From positions 124,001-188,000 of the forward strand of contig CAZUQM010000001.1 in NCBI GenBank assembly GCA_964622545.1: a stretch of DNA of 64,000 nt, written 5' to 3'. This document shows, piece after piece, positions 26,680-34,632 of this stretch. The notes below the pieces were generated by a model, which saw only the letters and a program-made list of their open reading frames with translations, was not told where the DNA came from and did no database searches. The position numbers were made by a program, and so were the translations under genes. Each line of letters starts with the position of its first letter. Within the stretch, counting starts at the first letter, position 1. This DNA is from JAFGLZ01 sp964622545. Lineage in GTDB: Bacteria > Planctomycetota > Phycisphaerae > UBA1845 > JAFGLZ01.

Positions 26680-27309
26680 GTGAGCACACTCCTCTACATC
26701 CAGGCCTCACCCCGTGGCGATCGGTCAAAATCGATCGCGGTCGCCAATGCCTTCGTCGAGGCCTATCGCAACAAGGAACCGACCGTCGAGGTCGACACGC
26801 TGGACCTGTTCGAGACCGACCTGCCCGACTTCGACGGCGCGGCCCTGCGGGCCAAGTACTCCATCCTCCACGGCGAAGACCTGCCCGAGGACCAGGCCCG
26901 GGCCTGGCGAGGCGTGGAGGCCTTGATCGAACGCTTCAAGGCCGCGGACAAGTACCTCCTCGCCGTGCCGATGTGGAACTTCCATATCCCTTACAAGCTC
27001 AAGCAATACATCGACGTCCTCGTCCAGCCGACCTATGTCTTCACCTACTCGCCGGAGGAGGGCTACTCCGGCCTGATCACCGACAAGCCGGCCCTGATCG
27101 TGTGCTCGCGCGGCAGCAGCTACAGCGAAGGACAGGCACGAGAGATGGACTACCAGACCAGCTACCTCAGAGACATCCTCCGCTTCATCGGGCTGACGGA
27201 CATCCGGTTCGTCGTCGTCGAGCCCACGCTGATGGTCAGCCACGATGTGGCGCGGGCCAAGGTGCAGCAGGCCGTCGCCGAGGCCACGCAACTCGCAGCC
27301 GAGTTCTGA
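26680..27309 (+). CDS. azoR: FMN-dependent NADH-azoreductase family flavoprotein
   Basis: A 209-residue flavodoxin-fold quinone/azo reductase. SPRGDRSKS binds the FMN phosphate, VPMWNFHIPYKLKQYIDVLVQP is the family's best signature, and CSRGSSYSEG forms another flavin loop. It carries out two-electron reduction of quinones or azo compounds, protecting from thiol and quinone stress. AAAGGAG lies 9 bases before the GTG at 26680, which fixes the start. Its place next to the hcp and haem-receptor genes is consistent with a stress cluster but it has its own transcription unit. Confidence 0.9.
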   Translation: MSTLLYIQASPRGDRSKSIAVANAFVEAYRNKEPTVEVDTLDLFETDLPDFDGAALRAKYSILHGEDLPEDQARAWRGVEALIERFKAADKYLLAVPMWNFHIPYKLKQYIDVLVQPTYVFTYSPEEGYSGLITDKPALIVCSRGSSYSEGQAREMDYQTSYLRDILRFIGLTDIRFVVVEPTLMVSHDVARAKVQQAVAEATQLAAEF

Positions 27310-27610
27310 TGCCGACAGCCAGGGGACGGCCAAGCACGCTTGGGTGGCATGGCGGCGCTGCCTCTCGCGCGGCCATCCGGAGGACGTCGCCGAGCCTACG
27401 CCCACGGATCGAAGCCAGCGCGGGATGATCGGACGCATGCAAGCCCCCGATGCAGGCATTCGGTTCCCAGCCGCTTTTTGCAGGACGATGGCTCCTACCG
27501 AAGCTCAACCTTTCGACGTGTTGGCTTGTCGACGTTTCGGTCGGCCTTGCCACGCCCGCACACTTGGGATGTAATGGTTGGTCCGTGCAACCACGTTGGA
27601 GGACTAAACC

Positions 27611-30322
27611 ATGCAGGCAACACGACCGTTGGCAATCGTTCTATTGGCGTTGATCCTGGTCGGTCCGGCGCCGGCCGCTCCCATTCACATCGTCGTGAAC
27701 ATGGGGGACTACCCGTCGGCCCAGGCGGCCTCGGACGACGAGGCCAACATCGGATGGGACGACGGCAAGGACGCCGACGACATCATCTGCACCGAGTGCT
27801 TCGCCGCCGTCGAGCTCCAGCAGTATCTGCGGAAGATGACGGGCGACGCCGCCCGGTTCGGCATCGTCGACGACGACAAGGTGCCCGCCGAGGGCGAGCT
27901 CATCCTGATCGGAAACGCGAAGACGAACACGTGCATCGGCAAGCATGCCGCCGCCCTGAACGTCGACGACGCCTTCGCGGCTACCGGCCGCGAGGGCTTC
28001 ATCATCAAGAGCGGCCAGGTCGACGGCGGACGTCGGGCGGTGGTCATCGGCGGCAAGGGCCGGATCGGCACCCTCTACGGCGTCTACGGCGCCCTCGATG
28101 CGCTGGGCGTGAGGTGGTTCGCCCCGGGGGCGTTCAACGAGGAGATCCCCGAGGTCGAGATCGACACGCTGCCGGAGGTGGACATCGCCGACGCGCCGAA
28201 GTTCTTCACCCGCGGCTTCCACGCCTGGGAGTATCGCGGCAACCCCGAATTCTTCGAGTGGATGGTCCGCAACCGGATGAACTACTGGTGCGTGGAGAAC
28301 AAGAACCGCCCCGGGATGAAGAAACGCGGCATCCAGATGAATTGCGGCAACCACGTGCTCATCCCCCGGTTCCTCGGCCCGCGGAACGAGTATCCCTACA
28401 ACCATCCCAAATTCGACGGCGACAACGACAAGCCGGCCGATCCGTACCCGCCCGGCGATCAGTATCAGGGCGACAAGAACGGCGACGGCAAGCTGACGTA
28501 CTTCGAGGCCCACCCGGAGTGGTACGGCCTACGGCCGACCAAGTCGGGCAAGCTCCGTCGCAGCGCCCGCATCCACGGCGACGGCGGGGACAACTTCTGC
28601 ACGGCGAACCCCCACGCGCTGAAGGAGTTCTTCAAGAACCTCGTGCAGGACATGATCGACGGGACGTGGAAGGACGCCGACAGCCTCAACTTCTGGACGC
28701 TGGACGGCGGGCGGTGGTGCCAGTGCGAGGAGTGCAAGGCCCTCGGCTCGCAGACCGACCGGAACCTGCTGCTGGTCCATCGCTGCTGTGAGGAGTTCAA
28801 GAAGGCCGAGCGCGAGGGACGGCTCAACCGCAAGATCATGATCTACTTCCTGGCCTACGCCGACGTGCTCGAGCCGCCCACCCGGCCCCTCCCTGACGGC
28901 TTCGACTACGACCGCTGCATCGCCACGTACTTCCCGATCGCGCGGTGCTACGTGCACACGCTCGACGACCCGAAGTGCACCGAATACAACACCCGCTACG
29001 AGAAGCACCTCAACGGCTGGGTCCGCAAGCCCGACCGCCACTACCGCGGCCAACTCTTCATCGGCGAGTACTACAACGTCAGCGGCTACAAGTGCCTGCC
29101 CATCATGTTCGCCCGCACCATGTCGCACGACATGCCCTATTACTACGACATGGGCGCGCGGCACATGCACTACATGCACTGCACGACCAGGAACTGGGGA
29201 ACCAAGGCGCTGACCAACTACCAGTTCGCCAAGATGATGTGGGACCCGTCGCTCGATACCGACGCCCTGCTCGACGACTACTTCACCAAGCGGTACGGCC
29301 AGGCCGCCGACGTGATGCGCAAGCTCTACGATCGGCTCGACACGGCCCTGTGCAACGTCACCGAGCTGAAGTACCGCCTCAGCCGCGGTCGGCTCAATCG
29401 CAACGCCAAGGAGCTCTTCCCGAACAAGCACATGAAGTACGAGCCGGCCACGTTCGAGGACAACGACGGACCCGACTTCACCGAGATGCTCGCGGCCATC
29501 GACGGCTGCGTCGGTCTGATTCGCAAGGCGCGGGCGATGGAGCTGCCGGCCCGGATCCAGCTCCGCCTGGCCGAGGACGCCTCGCCGCTCACCTACGCCC
29601 ACAACCTGCTGCACTTCTATGACGTGTGCATCCGCGGCACGCAGCTCATGCACGAAGGCAAGAAGGCCGAGGCGGCCAGGTTGCTGCCGGAGCTCAAACG
29701 CCTGGCCGAGGCCCTGGAGAACGACAAGGAGAACGTCAGCTACTCCTCGTCGCACGCCAGCGCCCCCAACGCGCTGGTGGCCACCTACATCGTGCCGGCG
29801 TACCAGCGACTGCTCGCTCAGCTCACCCCGCTGGATCCGAAGCAGGTCAAGCACTTCGAGGCCGGGAAGGTCCTGACGATCTTGGGCAAGGACTTCTACG
29901 GCGGCGGCCGGATGAAGTTCGGACACGGCTTCCAGCTCGTGCCGAAGAAGTCCCACGAGAAGAAGTGCGACGAGGGCAACTTCGTCTACCCCAAGAGCAC
30001 CGGCGTCCACAACGCGATGAAGGCCTCGGTCAAGCTCGACAAGGTGCCCGCCGGCGGCATGATGCTCACGCTGGTGGGCATGTCGTGTCCGGCCGGTGAC
30101 GACAAGGACCTGCCGATCACCGTCACCGTCAACGACAAGAAGGTCTTCAGCGGCAAGGGCGGCTTCCCGGAGGCCTCACTGACGGCCAAGGACATCGCCG
30201 TGCCCGCAAGCGCCCTCAAGGCCGGCATCAACACGATCGCCGTCGCCCTGGACGTGGCCAAGGGCTCGACCGGCAGCCGCCCCTGGTTCGGCGTGGCCAG
30301 AATCATGCTCAAGGCCAAGTAA
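27611..30322 (+). CDS. Exported DUF4838 protein with EF-hand loop (paralog 1)
   Basis: A 903-residue exported protein (signal peptide, cleavage near APAAP). Residues about 50-190 form an alpha-glucuronidase-like N-terminal domain (CTECFAAVELQQYL, LYGVYGALDALG). The DUF4838 barrel follows with CQCEECKALGSQTDR and IGEYYNVSGY. Inserted at 288-299 is DKNGDGKLTYFE, a complete EF-hand calcium loop. The C terminus (about 755-903) is a beta-rich, carbohydrate-binding-like domain. GGAGG precedes ATG 27611. DUF4838 is related to glucuronidases, so a uronic acid substrate is possible. A close paralog lies at 36870-39593 on the other strand. Confidence 0.88.
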   Translation: MQATRPLAIVLLALILVGPAPAAPIHIVVNMGDYPSAQAASDDEANIGWDDGKDADDIICTECFAAVELQQYLRKMTGDAARFGIVDDDKVPAEGELILIGNAKTNTCIGKHAAALNVDDAFAATGREGFIIKSGQVDGGRRAVVIGGKGRIGTLYGVYGALDALGVRWFAPGAFNEEIPEVEIDTLPEVDIADAPKFFTRGFHAWEYRGNPEFFEWMVRNRMNYWCVENKNRPGMKKRGIQMNCGNHVLIPRFLGPRNEYPYNHPKFDGDNDKPADPYPPGDQYQGDKNGDGKLTYFEAHPEWYGLRPTKSGKLRRSARIHGDGGDNFCTANPHALKEFFKNLVQDMIDGTWKDADSLNFWTLDGGRWCQCEECKALGSQTDRNLLLVHRCCEEFKKAEREGRLNRKIMIYFLAYADVLEPPTRPLPDGFDYDRCIATYFPIARCYVHTLDDPKCTEYNTRYEKHLNGWVRKPDRHYRGQLFIGEYYNVSGYKCLPIMFARTMSHDMPYYYDMGARHMHYMHCTTRNWGTKALTNYQFAKMMWDPSLDTDALLDDYFTKRYGQAADVMRKLYDRLDTALCNVTELKYRLSRGRLNRNAKELFPNKHMKYEPATFEDNDGPDFTEMLAAIDGCVGLIRKARAMELPARIQLRLAEDASPLTYAHNLLHFYDVCIRGTQLMHEGKKAEAARLLPELKRLAEALENDKENVSYSSSHASAPNALVATYIVPAYQRLLAQLTPLDPKQVKHFEAGKVLTILGKDFYGGGRMKFGHGFQLVPKKSHEKKCDEGNFVYPKSTGVHNAMKASVKLDKVPAGGMMLTLVGMSCPAGDDKDLPITVTVNDKKVFSGKGGFPEASLTAKDIAVPASALKAGINTIAVALDVAKGSTGSRPWFGVARIMLKAK

Positions 30323-30408
30323 CGCGACCCGGGACGGCCTGCCGTCCCCACGACATCGCCCGCCCGCACACGTAAGGCCTCCCTCGAGGCCCGACGAAGG
30401 AGACCGCT

Positions 30409-31581
30409 ATGCGACATCGCAATCGTCTCCCCGTGTTGATCGCGCTGTGGTGCCTGCCGGCCGTACTCTGGCCCGCGAGTTCCCCAGCGGCCCAACCCAC
30501 ACGACCGGCCCGTGCGATCCTGTTCCTCATCGACGCCGTCCACTGGCAGGCGATGGAGCGACTCGACCTGCCGACGCTGGAAGGACTGGCCAAACAGGGC
30601 GTGTACTTCAAACGCGCCCACTGCATCGCACCCGATCATCCGACGACGGGCCCCTACGGCCGGCTGCACACGACCTCGCTGCCCAACCCGACGCTGCAAT
30701 CGGGCACGCTGTTCATCCGCCCCGACTCCAAGATGATCCAGGAGTGCTTCTGGCCCGAGCAGCTCACCGCCCACGCCGTGAACATCACCGCCTACCGCTC
30801 GCTCAATCGCGGCTTCCACTACTCGATGATGCTCCACAACGCCGACGACGAGGCCGTCATCGACTACGCGACCGACCTGATGCGCAAGGCCGATATCCGT
30901 TTCGCGCGGTTTCACCTTCAAGGCCCCGGTACGGGCGGCACGGCCTCGGTCAAGACGACCCAAGACGTCCCGTGGCGGAAGAACATCTGGGGCGAGGGCT
31001 CGCCGTACATCGCCGCCCTGACCAACGCCGACCGACTGTTGGGCGAGTTCATCACCGCACTCAAGCAGATGGACCGATGGGACGACACCCTGCTGGTCGT
31101 CATGCCCGACCACGGCCAGGCGAGTCAGGGTTGGCATCCGCCGATGCAGGAAGAGGGCTGGGTATTGCCCTTGATCTTTGTCGGACCGGGCGTGGCCAAG
31201 GGCCGTACGTTCGACTACGCCGAGACCATCGACGTCGCCCCGACGATCTGCCACCTGATGGGCCTCGATCCGCCCACCACGGGCCCCGGTTCGGGCGTGG
31301 TGCTGAGGGAGGTTCGCACCGACTTCGACGGCGATCCGCCCAAGCGCCCGCAGCGCGTCCGCAAGATCAACGAGCAGATCCGAGACTACCGGTTGCTGCG
31401 GGGCAAGCTGCTGACCCGCTCGCTCGACGATGCCGCCGCCGAACGCGCCGTCATCGTCGCCGGCCGGTCGTTCTTCGGCACGGCCCGGATCCTGCAATGG
31501 CACGAAGCCGGTTCCGTGGATGCCCTGATTAAGACAAACGATGAGGTGCTCGCCAAGCTGCAGGCGGCGGTGAGGCGTTGA
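30409..31581 (+). CDS. Exported alkaline-phosphatase-superfamily hydrolase
   Basis: A 390-residue secreted enzyme (signal peptide ending near SPAAQ). The fold is that of phosphodiesterases and sulfatases: metal Asp in FLIDAVHW, a nucleophile loop PDHPTTGPYG with Thr79/Thr80 where sulfatases have CxPxR, and MPDHGQ (Asp234, His235) for the second metal site. Lacking the cysteine, it should not need formylglycine, so I call it a phosphodiesterase or phosphatase rather than a sulfatase. It follows the DUF4838 gene by 86 bases with its own ribosome binding site (GAAGGAG), probably in one operon. Confidence 0.78.
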   Translation: MRHRNRLPVLIALWCLPAVLWPASSPAAQPTRPARAILFLIDAVHWQAMERLDLPTLEGLAKQGVYFKRAHCIAPDHPTTGPYGRLHTTSLPNPTLQSGTLFIRPDSKMIQECFWPEQLTAHAVNITAYRSLNRGFHYSMMLHNADDEAVIDYATDLMRKADIRFARFHLQGPGTGGTASVKTTQDVPWRKNIWGEGSPYIAALTNADRLLGEFITALKQMDRWDDTLLVVMPDHGQASQGWHPPMQEEGWVLPLIFVGPGVAKGRTFDYAETIDVAPTICHLMGLDPPTTGPGSGVVLREVRTDFDGDPPKRPQRVRKINEQIRDYRLLRGKLLTRSLDDAAAERAVIVAGRSFFGTARILQWHEAGSVDALIKTNDEVLAKLQAAVRR

Positions 31582-31659
31582 AGCCCGCGGTAGCGGCGGA
31601 ACCCAAACGGCTCAGGGGGTTCAAGAAGGCTCCGCGCCCCGCGGGCGGTGTTGAGGGCC

Positions 31660-32835
31660 TTAGGGATTCATGGAGGCGTCGTTCTTGACCAGGACGGCGG
31701 AGGCGCAGAGCTGGCACAACTCGTCGACGTGGGCCTGTATGTCCTCCGGCGCGAACCATTTCGCAAGCCCCTCTTCGATACTCATGGCTTCGATGCTGAT
31801 GGGCTCATAGCCGTAGGCGGCCGCCGAGCTCTTGATCTCGGCGCAGACCCGCTGAGCCGTCGCGCTGTCGTCGATCTCCAGGGCATGCTGAAGTCGCCGG
31901 ACGCGGTCCTCCAGACGATCGAGGAACCTCAGGATGAGCTTGCGCATCGGGGCGTACGACCACTTGGTGCTTACCAATGGCTGACCCCGCTTGGGGGTCG
32001 TGGCCCTTCGCCCTAGATGCGCGGCGAAGAGCTTGGCGAGCGACTCGTACTCGAACGGGCTGACCAGCCCGGCGTCGAAGCCCTGGAAAAAGCCGTGGAA
32101 ATTCTCCTCGGCCGTGTGCTCGAAGGTGCATGCCGCGATGGGCCCCGCAAAACCCGCCTCACGGATCCGCTTGGCGGTCTTGATGCCGTTCTTGGGCGCC
32201 AGGTCGAGATTGATCAGGACCAGGTCGAACTTGCTCTGGCCGATCCGATCGAGGGCCTGGGCCTCGGCCGTGACGGCGACGACATGAGCACCCAGCCTTC
32301 GTATGAGGAAACGGGCCAGCTCGACGCCATCAATGGATGGGTCGATGTAGAGCACGTTGCCCTGGAAGCTCATGGCCCCACCGGGCGTGGCCTCTTTCTC
32401 CGACTCCGAGTCCTGGCATTCGGATAGGTACTCGGACAGGTCGATTTCTTGATCGAAGGCGATGCCGACCTCGTGGACGTTCCCGCGCACGTGGCCGCAG
32501 TAGGTCACCTTGCCGGGCTCGGTTCGCCCCTTGCCTGTTCGGGACAGGAGCCTGACCACACACCGCGTGCCCTCATGGACGTAGCTGCCGTGGAGGAACC
32601 CGAAGCCCCCCCGGCTGAGGTCTCGGGGCACGACGGTGCAGACACAAGCGGACCCTCCCGGATGACGCAGAACCACCTGGATGCCCTTCCTGACCGTGTA
32701 CTTGTATCGCGTATGACGACGCCGTTCGTTGCCGGAATAGTCCCGATCTTGTGAGGCGACTCCGTCGAGGCTGCTGGCCGCTCCCCGCGTACCGGCTGGC
32801 CACTCCGAAGACGAATCCGATTCAGGCGGTTGCAT
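31660..32835 (-). CDS. PilZ - pseudo-receiver - pseudo-Hpt protein
   Basis: A 391-residue cytoplasmic protein. Residues 37-135 are a PilZ domain with both c-di-GMP motifs: ERRRHTR and RDLSRGG. Residues 158-275 are receiver-like, but the phosphoacceptor Asp is Asn209 (LVLINLDLAP) and the conserved Lys is Ser259; Asp165 and Thr237 remain. Residues 295-385 look like a four-helix Hpt domain, with AEIKSSAAAYG where the phosphorylated His should be (Glu333). So it can bind c-di-GMP but probably not take part in phosphorelay. ATG 32835 has GGGAG upstream; a GTG five codons earlier is possible. Its promoter is visible. Confidence 0.8.
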   Translation of the reverse strand: MQPPESDSSSEWPAGTRGAASSLDGVASQDRDYSGNERRRHTRYKYTVRKGIQVVLRHPGGSACVCTVVPRDLSRGGFGFLHGSYVHEGTRCVVRLLSRTGKGRTEPGKVTYCGHVRGNVHEVGIAFDQEIDLSEYLSECQDSESEKEATPGGAMSFQGNVLYIDPSIDGVELARFLIRRLGAHVVAVTAEAQALDRIGQSKFDLVLINLDLAPKNGIKTAKRIREAGFAGPIAACTFEHTAEENFHGFFQGFDAGLVSPFEYESLAKLFAAHLGRRATTPKRGQPLVSTKWSYAPMRKLILRFLDRLEDRVRRLQHALEIDDSATAQRVCAEIKSSAAAYGYEPISIEAMSIEEGLAKWFAPEDIQAHVDELCQLCASAVLVKNDASMNP

Positions 32836-33201
32836 GCCACTGTCTCCCACTTTGTTATGAGCTTAATTGATCGCCCAATCATCATATATATCGTCTGAGA
32901 TCCGCAGCAACTTCACTGTGAATGGAATTTCCCAAGTGAAAGGGCAATTAAGGACGATTCCGCTTAGCGCAATCATCTGATAATCCTTACCTTTTGAGAT
33001 GACTATGCAATGATGTTTTCGTAGGAGTGTTTTAATCTCCCTAGCTCCCGGTCCCACGGAAGCGTTCGAGCGACCCTCAGGACGACCTGCAAACGACTGA
33101 GAACGACTTGACCCCGAAGTCGTTCACCACGAGGATGTCCGGCCAGCCAAGCACTTCGGTGAGGAAACGACACGCAACGCTGCCTCTCGGGGAGCCACGT
33201 C
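32836..33201. other. AT-rich divergent intergenic region
   Basis: About 365 bases between the PilZ gene and the decarboxylase gene. The part at 32860-33040 is much more AT-rich than the rest of the window. It holds the PilZ gene promoter (32881-32910). A 64-codon minus-strand frame crosses it but looks non-coding. The decarboxylase ribosome binding site (GGGGAG) is at about 33188-33193. Confidence 0.5.
32881..32910 (-). promoter_or_regulatory. Promoter of the PilZ/pseudo-receiver gene
   Basis: On the minus strand TTGCTG (32905-32910), an 18-base spacer and TATGAT (32881-32886) precede the start at 32835 by about 45 bases. Confidence 0.5.
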
Positions 33202-34632
33202 ATGCCCATCCCACAACACGGCCTCGCCAAGGACGAGATCCTCGCCCGGTTGGCGGCTTTCAAGGAACAGGACCTCGACTGGGCCTCCGGCAAGGTGCTC
33301 GGCTACACCTACGACCCCGGGGCCGGCGCGCGCGACGTGACCGCCGACGCCTATCGCCTCTTCCTCAGCGAAAACATGCTCGACCCGACCACCTACCCCA
33401 GCGTCCTGAAGCTCGAGCGCGAGGTCGTCGGCATGGTGGCCGAGCTGCTCCGCGGCGACGACAACGTCGTCGGCAGCTTCACCACCGGCGGCACCGAGAG
33501 CATCCTGTTGGCCGTCAAGACCGCGCGAGACATGGCCCGTGCCGAGCGTGGCATCACCGAGCCCGAGATGATCCTGCCGCTGACGGGCCACCCCGCCTTC
33601 AAGAAGGCCGGGCAGTATTTCGGCGTCAAACCCGTCGTCACGCCGTTCGACCCGGAGACCTTCCGCGCCGACGTCGCCGCCATGCGCGACGCCGTCACCG
33701 ACAACACCATCCTGCTGGTCGGTTCGGCCCCCGGCTACGCCCAGGGCGTGATCGACCCGATCGCCGAAATCGGTGAGCTCGCGCAGGAAAAGGGCCTGCT
33801 CTTCCACGTCGACGGCTGCGTCGGCGGCATCCAGCTCTCGCTCATGCGGCGGATGGGCGGCTACGACGTGCCCGACTTCGACTTCACCGTGCCCGGCGTG
33901 ACGAGCATTTCGGCCGACCTGCACAAATACGGCTACGCGGCCAAGGGCGCGTCGGTGGTGCTCTATCGCCACAAGGGCATCCGCAAGTTTCAGATCTTCG
34001 CCTGCACGTCGTCGACGACGTACGTCATCATCAACCCGACCGCCCTCAGCAGCCGCACGGCCGGCCCACTCGCCGGGGCCTGGGCGGTCATGCACTACCT
34101 CGGCGAGAGCGGCTACCAGGAGATGATCCGCGAGGTGATGGGCACCACCAAGCGGATGGTCGACGGCGTGAACGCCACGGCCGACCTCCGCGTCCTGGGC
34201 GAACCGCAGATCTCGATGTTCTCGATGACCTCGGACACGCTCAACATCTACCAGCTCGCCGACGTGATGGCCAAGCGCGGCTGGTACCTCCAGCCGCAGC
34301 TCTCGACGCCGCTCTCGCCGGCCAACCTGCACATCTCGGTCAACGCCAACACGACGCCGCTGGTCGACGCGTTCCTCAGCGATCTCCGCGCGAGCATCGA
34401 CAAGGTCAAGAACGATTACGTGCCGATCGACATCGAGGCCCTCCGACGCGACATCGAGCAATCGACGCAGGACCTCACGCCGCAGGCCTTCGAGCAAATC
34501 CTCGCCATGGGCGGCATCCAGGGCACGACCCTGCCGGAGGACATGGCCATCATCAACTCCGTGCTCGATGCCCTGCCCGACGAGGTGTGCGAAGAGCTGC
34601 TCGTCAACTTCATGAACGATATGTTTCGGTAG
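33202..34632 (+). CDS. PLP-dependent group II decarboxylase/sphingosine-phosphate-lyase-like enzyme
   Basis: A 476-residue fold-type I PLP enzyme. TTGGTESILLAVKTARD binds the cofactor phosphate, HVDGCVGG supplies the Asp and stacking region, and Lys242 in SADLHKYGYAAKG is the Schiff-base lysine. The overall pattern matches the glutamate/tyrosine decarboxylase and sphingosine-1-phosphate lyase family. It could be a decarboxylase or a C-C lyase for phosphorylated amino alcohols; the sequence does not decide. GGGGAG precedes ATG 33202. The 3' end overlaps the convergent propeller gene by 23 bases. Confidence 0.85.
   Translation: MPIPQHGLAKDEILARLAAFKEQDLDWASGKVLGYTYDPGAGARDVTADAYRLFLSENMLDPTTYPSVLKLEREVVGMVAELLRGDDNVVGSFTTGGTESILLAVKTARDMARAERGITEPEMILPLTGHPAFKKAGQYFGVKPVVTPFDPETFRADVAAMRDAVTDNTILLVGSAPGYAQGVIDPIAEIGELAQEKGLLFHVDGCVGGIQLSLMRRMGGYDVPDFDFTVPGVTSISADLHKYGYAAKGASVVLYRHKGIRKFQIFACTSSTTYVIINPTALSSRTAGPLAGAWAVMHYLGESGYQEMIREVMGTTKRMVDGVNATADLRVLGEPQISMFSMTSDTLNIYQLADVMAKRGWYLQPQLSTPLSPANLHISVNANTTPLVDAFLSDLRASIDKVKNDYVPIDIEALRRDIEQSTQDLTPQAFEQILAMGGIQGTTLPEDMAIINSVLDALPDEVCEELLVNFMNDMFR

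Noticed and set aside
32863..33057. 64-codon open frame on the minus strand
   Set aside because: It lies in the AT-rich promoter region, has no ribosome binding site or domain, and covers the PilZ promoter.
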